Made by a program: the position numbers and the translations under genes | The notes under the pieces: generated by a model | Databases searched by the model: none | Told to the model about the DNA's origin: nothing | What the model saw: the letters and a program-made list of their open reading frames with translations, nothing else | Shown here: positions 35,965 through 44,424 of the stretch, in pieces | Layout of the letters: each line of letters begins with the position of its first letter | Numbering within the stretch: the first letter of the stretch is position 1 | DNA from: Pseudomonas sp. Irchel 3A7 | GTDB lineage: Bacteria; Pseudomonadota; Gammaproteobacteria; Pseudomonadales; Pseudomonadaceae | Length of the DNA stretch: 64,000 nucleotides | Direction of reading: 5' to 3' | Assembly (NCBI RefSeq): GCF_900187565.1 | Contig: NZ_FYED01000020.1 | Coordinates: 103,257-167,256, forward strand

Positions 35965-37452
35965 ATGGCCACACAAGAAAAGAGAACCCGAAAAATGGCT
36001 GGCGCGCAGACCCCGTTGTTCACCGCGTTGTTGATCGATGGCGAATTGGTCGCGGGCCAGGGTTTTGTCGAACCGATCCTCAATCCGGCTACCGGCGAAA
36101 TCCTGACGCAGATCGCTGAAGCCAGCACCGAACAGGTCGAGGCCGCCATCCTGGCCGCTCACCGCGCCTTCGCCAGTTGGTCGCGCACCACACCGCAGCA
36201 GCGCTCGAACCTGCTGCTGGGCATCGCCGATGCCATCGAAAAAAACGCCGATTTGCTCGCCCGCCTCGAAGCCCTGAACTGCGGCAAGCCGTTACACCTG
36301 GCCCGTCAGGACGATTTGAGCGCCACCGTCGACGTATTCCGCTTCTTCGCCGGTGCCGTGCGTTGCCAGACCGGCCAGCTCAGCGGTGAATACCTGCCGG
36401 GGTACACCAGCATGGTGCGCCGCGATCCGATTGGCGTGGTGGCGTCGATTGCGCCATGGAACTACCCGATCATGATGGCCGCGTGGAAAATCGCCCCGGC
36501 CCTGGCCGCCGGCAACACTTTAGTGTTCAAGCCATCGGAGCACACCCCCCTGTCGATCCTGGCCCTCGCCCCGGTGCTGGCCGAGATCCTGCCACGCGGT
36601 GTGATCAACATTATCTGCGGTGGCGGCGAAGGGGTTGGCAGCCACTTGGTCAGCCATCCCAAGGTGCGCATGGTGTCGCTGACCGGCGATATCGTCACCG
36701 GCCAGAAAATCCTTCAGGCCGCAGCCAAAACCCTCAAGCGCACTCACCTTGAACTGGGCGGCAAAGCCCCGGTGATCGTCTGCAACGACGCCGACATTCA
36801 GGCCGTGGTCGACGGCGTGCGTACCTATGGCTACTACAACGCTGGCCAGGACTGCACGGCGGCGTGCCGGATTTATGCACAGGCCGGGATTCACGACCGC
36901 CTGGTGGCCGAACTCGGCGCGGCGGTCAGCAGCCTGCGTTTCGCCGGCAAGCGCGATGCCGACAATGAAATCGGCCCGCTGATCAGCACCCGCCAACGCG
37001 ACCGCGTGGCCAGCTTCGTCGAACGTGCCCTCGGCCAGCCGCACATCGAACGGGTAACCGGCGCAGCGGTGCATTCCGGCGCCGGTTTCTATTACCAGCC
37101 GACCTTGCTGGCCGGCTGCAAGCAGGGCGACGAAATCGTCCAGCGCGAAGTGTTCGGGCCGGTGGTGACCGTGACCCGTTTCGATGAACTGGAACAAGCA
37201 GTGGACTGGGCCAACGATTCGGAATACGGCCTGGCGTCCTCGGTCTGGACCCAGAACCTCGACAAGGCGATGCAAGTCGCCGCGCGCTTGCAGTACGGCT
37301 GCACCTGGATCAACAGCCATTTCATGCTGGTCAGTGAAATGCCCCACGGTGGGCTCAAGCGTTCGGGCTACGGCAAAGACCTGTCCAGCGACTCACTCCA
37401 GGACTACAGCGTGGTGCGGCACATCATGGCGCGCCACGGACAACATCTCTGA
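35965..37452 (+). CDS. NAD(P)-dependent aldehyde dehydrogenase, PatD/YdcW paralogue
   Basis: This 495-residue ALDH (485 if the ATG at 35995 is used) oxidises an aldehyde to an acid. The catalytic Cys is in NAGQDCTAACRIYA, the general-base Glu in ELGGKAPV, and the Asn in APWNYPIMM. It is closely similar along its length to the second ALDH of the locus at 41837, so a gamma-aminobutyraldehyde or related omega-amino aldehyde substrate is likely. GGGAG lies 4 nt before the chosen ATG. It is probably co-transcribed with the transporter, whose first gene starts 82 bp downstream. Confidence 0.85.
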   Translation: MATQEKRTRKMAGAQTPLFTALLIDGELVAGQGFVEPILNPATGEILTQIAEASTEQVEAAILAAHRAFASWSRTTPQQRSNLLLGIADAIEKNADLLARLEALNCGKPLHLARQDDLSATVDVFRFFAGAVRCQTGQLSGEYLPGYTSMVRRDPIGVVASIAPWNYPIMMAAWKIAPALAAGNTLVFKPSEHTPLSILALAPVLAEILPRGVINIICGGGEGVGSHLVSHPKVRMVSLTGDIVTGQKILQAAAKTLKRTHLELGGKAPVIVCNDADIQAVVDGVRTYGYYNAGQDCTAACRIYAQAGIHDRLVAELGAAVSSLRFAGKRDADNEIGPLISTRQRDRVASFVERALGQPHIERVTGAAVHSGAGFYYQPTLLAGCKQGDEIVQREVFGPVVTVTRFDELEQAVDWANDSEYGLASSVWTQNLDKAMQVAARLQYGCTWINSHFMLVSEMPHGGLKRSGYGKDLSSDSLQDYSVVRHIMARHGQHL

Positions 37453-37534
37453 CTACGCTAATAACAAGCCGCCAACGGCATGCTTCACCACGTTCACAAC
37501 TGCCCCGACCATAATTAAAGAAGAGGGAAATTCC

Positions 37535-38686
37535 ATGTTCGTGCACAAGACCGCACTGCTCAGTGCAATCACCACCGCGCTGCTGGCGAGCGCCACCCTC
37601 CAGGCCGCCGAGCCGCTCAAGGCTGTCGGCGCCGGCGAAGGTCAGCTGGATATCGTGGCATGGCCCGGTTACATCGAACGTGGCGAAAGCGACAAGGCCT
37701 ACGACTGGGTGACCGGTTTCGAGAAGGAAACCGGCTGCAAGGTCAATGTGAAAACCGCTGCCACATCCGATGAGATGGTCAGCCTGATGGCCAAGGGGGG
37801 CTACGACCTGGTGACGGCGTCCGGCGACGCGTCCCTGCGCCTGATCGTCGGCAAGCGTGTGCAGCCGATCAACACCGCGTTGATCCCGAACTGGAAGAAC
37901 CTCGACCCGCGTCTCAAGGACGGCCCTTGGTACGTCGTCAATAAACAAACCTACGGCACTCCGTATCAGTGGGGGCCGAACGTGCTGATGTACAACACCA
38001 ACGTATTCAAGACAGCGCCGGACAGCTGGAGTGTGGTGTTCGAAGAGCAAACCTTTCCGGACGGCAAGTCCAACAAGGGTCGGGTTCAGGCTTACGACGG
38101 CCCGATCTACATCGCCGATGCGGCGCTGTACCTCAAGGCAAAACAGCCGGAACTGGGCATCAAGGACCCGTACGAACTCAATGAAGCGCAGTACAAAGCG
38201 GCGCTGGACCTGCTTCGCAAGCAACAGCCTTTGATCCACCGCTACTGGCATGACGCGACCGTACAGATGAGTGACGTCAAGAACGAAGGCGTGGCAGCGT
38301 CCAGTACGTGGGGCTACATGGTCAACGGCCTGGTGGCTGACAAACAGCCGGTGGCCTCGGTCATTCCAAAAGAAGGTGCAACAGGCTGGGCCGACACCAC
38401 GATGCTGCACGTCGACGCCAAGCACCCCAACTGCGCCTACAAGTGGATGGACTGGTCGCTGCAACCGAAAGTCCAGGGTGATCTGGCTGCGTGGTTCGGC
38501 TCGTTGCCAGCAGTACCGGCGGCGTGCAAGGAAAGCGAGTTGCTGGGCGCCGAGGGCTGCAAGAACAACGGTTTCGACAACTTCGACAAGATCGCCTTCT
38601 GGAAAACCCCACAAGCTGAAGGCGGCAAATTCGTGCCCTACAGCCGCTGGACCCAGGACTACATCGCGATCATGGGCGGTCGCTAA
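37535..38686 (+). CDS. ydcS: Polyamine-type ABC transporter substrate-binding protein YdcS
   Basis: This 383-residue periplasmic binding protein of the PotD/PotF class has a Sec signal peptide cleaved after about residue 24 (ATLQA-AEP). Conserved binding-cleft segments include DIVAWPGYIERG, YGTPYQWGPNVLMYN and YIADAALYL. The order binding protein, ATPase, permease, permease, aldehyde dehydrogenase and the protein sizes copy E. coli ydcSTUV-ydcW, so putrescine or a related polyamine is the probable cargo. The ATG at 37535 follows GAAGAGGGAA. A longer open frame upstream is rejected. Confidence 0.85.
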   Translation: MFVHKTALLSAITTALLASATLQAAEPLKAVGAGEGQLDIVAWPGYIERGESDKAYDWVTGFEKETGCKVNVKTAATSDEMVSLMAKGGYDLVTASGDASLRLIVGKRVQPINTALIPNWKNLDPRLKDGPWYVVNKQTYGTPYQWGPNVLMYNTNVFKTAPDSWSVVFEEQTFPDGKSNKGRVQAYDGPIYIADAALYLKAKQPELGIKDPYELNEAQYKAALDLLRKQQPLIHRYWHDATVQMSDVKNEGVAASSTWGYMVNGLVADKQPVASVIPKEGATGWADTTMLHVDAKHPNCAYKWMDWSLQPKVQGDLAAWFGSLPAVPAACKESELLGAEGCKNNGFDNFDKIAFWKTPQAEGGKFVPYSRWTQDYIAIMGGR

Positions 38687-38699
38687 TCCGACCGCCCCT

Positions 38700-38789
38700 T
38701 GTGGGAGCGAGCCTGCTCGCGAAGAGGGCATCACAGTCAAATCAACTGCTGACTGATTCACCGCCTTCGCGAGCAGGCTCGCTCCCACA
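38700..38789. repeat. REP pair inside the ydc operon
   Basis: Main-type inverted REPs lie between the binding-protein and ATPase genes. In this position the hairpins could stabilise the upstream ydcS message and lower read-through to the transporter genes. Confidence 0.9.
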
Positions 38790-38902
38790 TTGGATCACCG
38801 CCGTGCCGCTACTGCGCGCGGCCAACAGATAAAAGATGTCGTTTTTTCAGAAGTCCAGGCAGGGCCGCTGCGACGGCTCTCGCCTTTTCGGAGCACCGCA
38901 CC

Positions 38903-39940
38903 ATGACGCTTGCAGTCCAGTTCACCAACGTTTCCCGTCAGTTCGGCGAAGTGAAAGCCGTTGACCGGGTTTCCATCGACATTCAGGACGGCGAGTTTTT
39001 CTCCATGCTGGGGCCTTCCGGCTCGGGCAAAACCACTTGTCTGCGCCTGATCGCCGGTTTCGAACAACCGAGCGCGGGCTCGATCCGGATTCATGGCGAG
39101 GAAGCCGCCGGGCTACCGCCGTATCAGCGTGACGTGAACACCGTATTCCAGGATTACGCGCTGTTCCCGCACATGAACGTTCGCGACAACGTCGCCTACG
39201 GTTTGAAAGTCAAAGGCGTCGGCAAAGCCGAACGCTTGAAACGCGCCGAAGAAGCCCTCGACATGGTCGCCCTCGGTGGCTACGGCGAGCGCAAACCGGT
39301 GCAGCTCTCCGGTGGCCAGCGCCAGCGCGTGGCCCTGGCCCGTGCGCTGGTCAATCGGCCACGGGTGCTGCTGCTCGACGAACCCCTCGGTGCGCTGGAC
39401 CTGAAGCTGCGCGAGCAGATGCAAGGCGAACTCAAGAAGCTGCAACGCCAACTCGGCATCACCTTCATTTTCGTCACTCACGACCAGACCGAAGCACTGT
39501 CGATGTCCGACCGCGTCGCCGTGTTCAACAAGGGCCGCATCGAACAGGTCGATTCGCCACGCAACCTGTACATGAAACCTTCGACTACCTTCGTCGCCGA
39601 GTTCGTCGGCACCTCCAACGTGATTCGCGGCGACCTGGCGAAGCAGTTGAGCGGTAATCCACAACCGTTTTCGATTCGCCCCGAACACGTGCGTTTCGCC
39701 GAAGGCCCACTGGCCAGCCATGAAATTGAAGTCAGCGGTCTGCTGCACGACATTCAGTACCAGGGCAGCGCCACCCGCTATGAACTGAAGCTGGAAAACG
39801 GCCAGACCCTGAACATCAGCCAGGCCAACAATCAGTGGCTGGATGTCAGCGCCCAGCACCAGACCGGGCAACGCCTCAGCGCACGGTGGGCCCGTGAAGC
39901 CATGGTCCCGCTGTTCGACACCGTTGCAGGCGGGGTGTGA
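38903..39940 (+). CDS. ydcT: Polyamine ABC transporter ATPase YdcT
   Basis: This 345-residue ATPase powers the importer. Walker A is GPSGSGKTT (about residues 37-45), followed by the Q-loop, the signature LSGGQRQRVALARAL, Walker B VLLLDEPLGALD and the switch His in VTHDQTEA. A C-terminal TOBE-type domain (about residues 270-340) is typical of PotA-like ATPases. ydcU starts one base after its stop. Confidence 0.9.
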   Translation: MTLAVQFTNVSRQFGEVKAVDRVSIDIQDGEFFSMLGPSGSGKTTCLRLIAGFEQPSAGSIRIHGEEAAGLPPYQRDVNTVFQDYALFPHMNVRDNVAYGLKVKGVGKAERLKRAEEALDMVALGGYGERKPVQLSGGQRQRVALARALVNRPRVLLLDEPLGALDLKLREQMQGELKKLQRQLGITFIFVTHDQTEALSMSDRVAVFNKGRIEQVDSPRNLYMKPSTTFVAEFVGTSNVIRGDLAKQLSGNPQPFSIRPEHVRFAEGPLASHEIEVSGLLHDIQYQGSATRYELKLENGQTLNISQANNQWLDVSAQHQTGQRLSARWAREAMVPLFDTVAGGV

Positions 39941-39941
39941 C

Positions 39942-40889
39942 ATGAGCACCCTGGCCATCTCGCAAACCCCGTCCGGCGGCTCGCCGCTACGCAGGTTTTC
40001 CAACCTGCTCTACCGCCGGCCGAACCTTTACCTGTCGATGCTGTTGGTGCCACCGCTGTTGTGGTTCGGCGCCATCTACCTGGGCTCGTTACTGACGTTG
40101 CTGTGGCAAGGTTTCTACACCTTCGACGACTTCACCATGGCGGTTACACCTGACCTGACCCTGGCGAACTTCGCCGCGCTGTTCCAGCCATCGAACTTCG
40201 ACATCATCCTGCGCACCCTGAGCATGGCTATCGTAGTGTCCATCGCCAGCGCCATTGTCGCGTTCCCGATTGCCTATTACATGGCGCGCTACACCACCGG
40301 CAAGACCAAAGCGTTTTTCTACATCGCGGTGATGATGCCGATGTGGGCCAGTTACATCGTCAAGGCCTATGCCTGGACCCTGCTGCTGGCCAAGGGTGGT
40401 GTGGCACAGTGGTTCGTGCAGAACCTGGGGCTGGAACCGTTGTTGCAGTTCGTGCTGGGCATTCCCGGTGTCGGCGGCAGCACCTTGTCGACCTCGCACC
40501 TGGGGCGCTTCATGGTGTTCGTCTACATCTGGCTGCCGTTCATGATCCTGCCGATCCAGGCTTCGCTGGAACGCCTGCCGCCTTCGCTGCTGCAAGCCTC
40601 GGCAGACCTGGGCGCCAAGCCGCGCCAGACCTTCATGCAGGTGATTCTGCCGCTGTCGATTCCCGGCATTGCCGCCGGTTCCATCTTCACGTTTTCGCTG
40701 ACCCTCGGCGATTTCATCGTGCCGCAACTGGTGGGCCCACCGGGGTACTTCGTGGGCAGCATGGTGTATGCCCAGCAAGGTGCGATTGGCAACATGCCGA
40801 TGGCCGCCGCCTTCACCCTGGTGCCGATCGTGCTGATCGCCATCTACCTGTCCATCGTCAAACGACTGGGGGCCTTCGATGCACTCTGA
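39942..40889 (+). CDS. ydcU: Polyamine ABC transporter permease YdcU
   Basis: This 315-residue inner-membrane permease of the PotB type has about six membrane segments, starting near LYLSMLLVPPLLWFGAIYLG. The cytoplasmic EAA-type loop is LPPSLLQASADLGAKPRQTF. The ATG at 39942 is one base after the ydcT stop. A longer frame starting inside ydcT is rejected. Confidence 0.9.
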   Translation: MSTLAISQTPSGGSPLRRFSNLLYRRPNLYLSMLLVPPLLWFGAIYLGSLLTLLWQGFYTFDDFTMAVTPDLTLANFAALFQPSNFDIILRTLSMAIVVSIASAIVAFPIAYYMARYTTGKTKAFFYIAVMMPMWASYIVKAYAWTLLLAKGGVAQWFVQNLGLEPLLQFVLGIPGVGGSTLSTSHLGRFMVFVYIWLPFMILPIQASLERLPPSLLQASADLGAKPRQTFMQVILPLSIPGIAAGSIFTFSLTLGDFIVPQLVGPPGYFVGSMVYAQQGAIGNMPMAAAFTLVPIVLIAIYLSIVKRLGAFDAL

Positions 40890-41688
40890 GAAAGCTTCAC
40901 TCGGCCTGAAAATCGCAGCCTGGGGCGGGCTGGTGTTCCTGCACTTCCCGATCCTGATCATCTTCCTGTACGCCTTCAACACCGAAGACGCGGCGTTCAG
41001 CTTTCCGCCCAAGGGCTTCACCCTGAAGTGGATCGGCGTGGCGTTCTCGCGACCGGACGTGCTGGAAGCCATCAAGCTGTCGCTGCAGATTGCCGCCGTC
41101 GCGACCTTGATTGCATTGGTCCTGGGCACCCTGGCTTCAGCGGCGCTGTATCGCCGGGACTTCTTCGGCAAGCAAGGGATCTCGCTGATGCTGATCCTGC
41201 CGATCGCCCTGCCGGGGATCATCACCGGGATCGCGCTGCTGGCAACCTTCAAGACGCTGGGCATCGAGCCTGGGATGTTCACCATCATCGTCGGCCACGC
41301 GACCTTCTGCGTGGTGATCGTCTACAACAACGTCATCGCCCGCTTGCGTCGCACCTCCCACAGCCTGATCGAGGCCTCGATGGACCTCGGCGCCGACGGT
41401 TGGCAGACCTTCCGCTACATCATCCTGCCCAACCTCGGCTCGGCGTTGCTGGCCGGCGGCATGCTCGCGTTCGCGCTGTCGTTCGACGAAATCATCGTCA
41501 CCACCTTCACCGCCGGCCATGAACGTACGTTGCCGCTGTGGCTGCTCAACCAGCTCAGCCGCCCTCGGGACGTGCCGGTGACCAACGTCGTCGCGATGCT
41601 GGTGATGATCGTGACCATGCTGCCGATTCTCGGTGCCTATTACCTGACCCGTGGCGGGGAGAGCGTGGCGGGGAGTGGCGGGAAATAA
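40879..41688 (+). CDS. ydcV: Polyamine ABC transporter permease YdcV
   Basis: This 269-residue PotC-type permease has about six membrane segments. The EAA loop reads LIEASMDLGADGWQTF. Its start overlaps the end of ydcU by 11 nt, so the two permeases are translated as a coupled pair. Confidence 0.9.
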   Translation: MHSEKASLGLKIAAWGGLVFLHFPILIIFLYAFNTEDAAFSFPPKGFTLKWIGVAFSRPDVLEAIKLSLQIAAVATLIALVLGTLASAALYRRDFFGKQGISLMLILPIALPGIITGIALLATFKTLGIEPGMFTIIVGHATFCVVIVYNNVIARLRRTSHSLIEASMDLGADGWQTFRYIILPNLGSALLAGGMLAFALSFDEIIVTTFTAGHERTLPLWLLNQLSRPRDVPVTNVVAMLVMIVTMLPILGAYYLTRGGESVAGSGGK

Positions 41689-41714
41689 ATCAGAAACAGA
41701 CAGCGAATATCCCC

Positions 41715-41804
41715 TGTGGGAGCGAGCCTGCTCGCGAAAGCGGTATGACATTCAACACAGATGTCGACTGCCAGGCCGCCTTCGCGAGCAGGCTCGCTCC
41801 CACA
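41715..41804. repeat. REP pair between ydcV and patD
   Basis: Main-type inverted REPs lie in the gap before the terminal aldehyde dehydrogenase gene. This is the second REP pair inside the ydc locus. Confidence 0.9.
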
Positions 41805-41836
41805 AAAACAAGAACTGCTTCGAAGAGGACAATGCC

Positions 41837-43261
41837 ATGCAAACCCAACTCTTGATCAACGGCCAACTGGTCAACGGCGAAGGCCCCGCCCAACCGGTGT
41901 TCAACCCGGCACTGGGCCGCGTGCTGGTAGAAATCAACGAAGCCAGCGAATCCCAGGTCGACGCCGCCGTGCGCGCCGCCGATGCCGCGTTCGCCAACTG
42001 GTCGCACACGCCGCCGAAAGAACGTTCGCTGCTGCTGCTCAAACTCGCCGACGTCATCGAAGCCCACGGCGAAGAGCTGGCCAAACTGGAATCTGACAAC
42101 TGCGGCAAGCCCTACAGTGCCGCGCTGAACGACGAGATCCCGGCGATTGCCGACGTGTTCCGCTTCTTCGCCGGCGCCAGCCGCTGCATGAGCGGTTCGG
42201 CCGGTGGTGAATACCTGCCCGGCCACACCTCGATGATCCGTCGCGACCCGGTGGGCGTGATCGCCTCCATCGCGCCATGGAACTACCCGCTGATGATGGT
42301 CGCCTGGAAAATCGCCCCTGCCCTCGCCGCCGGTAATACCGTGGTACTCAAGCCGTCGGAACAGACCCCGCTGACGGCGTTGCGTCTGGCCGAACTGGCG
42401 TCGGAGATTTTCCCGGCCGGAGTGCTCAACCTGGTGTTCGGCCGTGGTCCTACCGTGGGTAGCCCACTGGTCACTCACCCGAAAGTGCGCATGGTGTCGT
42501 TGACCGGCTCGATCGCCACCGGTTCGAACATCATTTCCAGCACCGCCGACAGCGTCAAACGCATGCACATGGAACTGGGTGGCAAGGCTCCGGTGATCAT
42601 CTTCGACGACGCTGACATCGACGCCGCCGTGGAAGGCATCCGTACCTTCGGTTTCTACAATGCCGGCCAGGACTGCACCGCTGCCTGCCGGATTTATGCG
42701 CAGGAAGGCATCTACGAGAAATTCGTCGAGAAGCTCGGCGCCGCGGTCAGCCGCATCAAGTACGGCTTGCAGGATGACCCGGCCACCGAACTGGGCCCGC
42801 TGATCACCGCGCAACACCGCGACCGCGTGGCCGGTTTCGTCGAGCGTGCCATAGCCCAGCCGCACATCCGCCTGATCACTGGCGGCAAAACGGTGGATGG
42901 CAACGGCTTCTTCTTCGAGCCGACGGTGCTGGCCGACGCTCAGCAGGATGACGAAATCGTCCGCCGCGAAGTGTTCGGGCCGGTGGTGTCGGTGACCAGG
43001 TTCACCGATGAAGCCCAGGTGCTGGGTTGGGCCAACGACTCCGACTACGGCCTGGCGTCCTCGGTGTGGACCGCCGACGTCGGCCGCGCCCATCGCCTGT
43101 CGGCGCGGCTGCAGTACGGCTGCACCTGGGTCAACACCCACTTCATGCTCGTCAGCGAAATGCCCCATGGCGGTCAGAAACTGTCCGGCTACGGGAAGGA
43201 CATGTCGATGTATGGCTTGGAGGATTACACCGTTGTGCGGCATGTGATGTTCAAGCACTAA
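41837..43261 (+). CDS. patD: Gamma-aminobutyraldehyde dehydrogenase (PatD/YdcW)
   Basis: This 474-residue ALDH is exactly the length of E. coli YdcW, which oxidises 4-aminobutyraldehyde from putrescine to GABA. Catalytic Cys is in NAGQDCTAACRIYA, Glu in ELGGKAPVII, and Asn in APWNYPLMM. The ATG at 41837 gives MQTQLLINGQLV. An upstream open extension passes through a REP pair and is rejected. Together with ydcSTUV it would form an uptake-and-degradation unit for putrescine. Confidence 0.87.
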   Translation: MQTQLLINGQLVNGEGPAQPVFNPALGRVLVEINEASESQVDAAVRAADAAFANWSHTPPKERSLLLLKLADVIEAHGEELAKLESDNCGKPYSAALNDEIPAIADVFRFFAGASRCMSGSAGGEYLPGHTSMIRRDPVGVIASIAPWNYPLMMVAWKIAPALAAGNTVVLKPSEQTPLTALRLAELASEIFPAGVLNLVFGRGPTVGSPLVTHPKVRMVSLTGSIATGSNIISSTADSVKRMHMELGGKAPVIIFDDADIDAAVEGIRTFGFYNAGQDCTAACRIYAQEGIYEKFVEKLGAAVSRIKYGLQDDPATELGPLITAQHRDRVAGFVERAIAQPHIRLITGGKTVDGNGFFFEPTVLADAQQDDEIVRREVFGPVVSVTRFTDEAQVLGWANDSDYGLASSVWTADVGRAHRLSARLQYGCTWVNTHFMLVSEMPHGGQKLSGYGKDMSMYGLEDYTVVRHVMFKH

Positions 43262-43267
43262 AAAAAG

Positions 43268-43333
43268 CATCGCTGGCAAGCCAGCTCCCACAAGGGTCAC
43301 CACTGAACCTGTGGGAGCTGGCTTGCCAGCGAT
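43268..43333. repeat. REP pair, GCTGGC-AAG-CCAGC type
   Basis: This compact inverted pair of a third stem variant lies directly after patD. The same variant, interrupted, occurs at 63859. Confidence 0.88.
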
Positions 43334-43475
43334 TGCGTCACCTCGGTTTCAAGGTCGACCGGGATTACGCACCACCAGGTTTCAAACACAACAATAACCA
43401 CCGATCCGGGCCGCGCCCCAAGGCCCCGCCACGGCATCGGCCATCCGAAATCTGCCGATTTTCCGGCGCAAACAC

Positions 43476-43679
43476 ATGAGTTCATCATCCGATCTCACTG
43501 CAGTCGTTGCCGACAGCGATGCCGAGCAACTACGCAAACTGGGCTACACCTCCAACTTCAATCGCAGCATGAGCCTGTGGGAAAACTTCGCCCTGGGCTT
43601 CACGTATCTCTCGCCGGTCGTAGGGGTTTTTACCCTCTTCGGCCTGTGCCTCGCCTTTCCCAATCGTTGGTGCTTGTAG
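43476..43679 (+). pseudogene. Truncated APC-family amino acid permease (N-terminal fragment)
   Basis: The 67-codon frame encodes MSSSSDLTAVVADSD followed by GYTSNFNRSMSLWENFALG and FTYLSPVVGVFTLFGLCLA. That is the cytoplasmic N-terminus and first membrane helix of an APC-superfamily permease, normally about 450-500 residues. Similarity appears to stop near 43655, after which the frame adds a few unrelated residues and ends. The rest of the gene is missing, and a REP pair begins 37 bp later. This is a deletion remnant. A functional permease would have belonged with the putrescine/GABA genes upstream. Confidence 0.8.
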
Positions 43680-43715
43680 CTGACCGGACAAATCGAGCGG
43701 ATAAAAAAGGGAACC

Positions 43716-43816
43716 TGTAGGAGCGAGCTTGCTCGCGATGGATTCAAGAGCGCCGCGTACAACCAGTAAGCACGCGTAATCGTTCACGACCATCGCGAGC
43801 AAGCTCGCTCCTACAG
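43716..43816. repeat. REP pair, GCGAGC-AAG-CTCGC/CCTACA type
   Basis: These inverted REPs have the tail TCCTACA in place of TCCCACA and an AAG loop. They are adjacent to the truncated permease. Confidence 0.88.
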
Positions 43817-43824
43817 AGGCCCAC

Positions 43825-44010
43825 TCAAAACCTTGAAACACTCCTCATCGCATCCACCAGATACCGCATCGCAATCCGGTCGCTCTCCGACAGTTCGCGA
43901 TAACGTTCCACCAGTTTCATTTCCTCGGAGTTCAGTCGACGTCTTCGCCGGCCAGTGGATAGGCACGGAAAGATTCCCAATATTTCGGTGATGCCTTGTA
44001 CTTTCGACAT
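43825..44010 (-). CDS. Small conserved protein, 61 aa
   Basis: This is a short basic protein with an arginine run (GRRRRRLNSEEMKL) and a helical C-terminus (ELSESDRIAMRYLVDAMRS). The ribosome site AAGGA lies 8 nt before the ATG at 44010, which supports expression. The C-terminal segment recalls small Pseudomonas regulators, but no DNA-binding motif is visible. Confidence 0.6.
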   Translation of the reverse strand: MSKVQGITEILGIFPCLSTGRRRRRLNSEEMKLVERYRELSESDRIAMRYLVDAMRSVSRF

Positions 44011-44424
44011 GGACGATGTCCTTCTCTACGTCAAAGAAAACTTCAGAAACCGCATCGCCCTATTCTTTTTTCAGCAGCTCCTTGTGCCAACTGAACTGCA
44101 CCGGCCCGAAGGGCATAAACCGGTCATGAGCACAGAATAGAAATATTCCGGGCGCTGAAAAGCGGTTTTTAGAGTAATTAATCGAAAAAAGCAGAAATGC
44201 CCTGCAAATCAGAAGTCGCTGTCGGAATTGTTTCCCGACATGTCTTGTTTCACTCATGCGCTAGCGCCGTGCCATCAATCAATTTTGATCTGCCATCGAA
44301 CGGTTTAAGCTATCCGACATCTGTTTAAAGTCCGATGCGTTTGGCCGAAGGCATGTCCGAACCGTTATTTCTGATCCAGCACGTGCCAGGAACGGCGCGG
44401 GATTGTTCACGACAGGTTGAATTT
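44011..44424. other. Gene-free region upstream of opgD
   Basis: This 414-bp stretch is more AT-rich than its surroundings and likely holds the opgD promoter. A short imperfect palindrome (GTCGGAATTGTTTCCCGAC, about 44221-44239) is visible. No convincing coding frame was seen. A 65-codon frame on the minus strand lacks a ribosome site. Confidence 0.5.

Noticed and set aside
38700..38789. REP pair considered as sole terminator of ydcS
   Set aside because: Main REP stem lacks a T-run and the downstream genes clearly belong to the same transporter, so full termination is unlikely.
44060..44257. 65-codon minus-strand ORF upstream of opgD
   Set aside because: No ribosome-binding site, odd composition, and it sits in the AT-rich probable promoter region.
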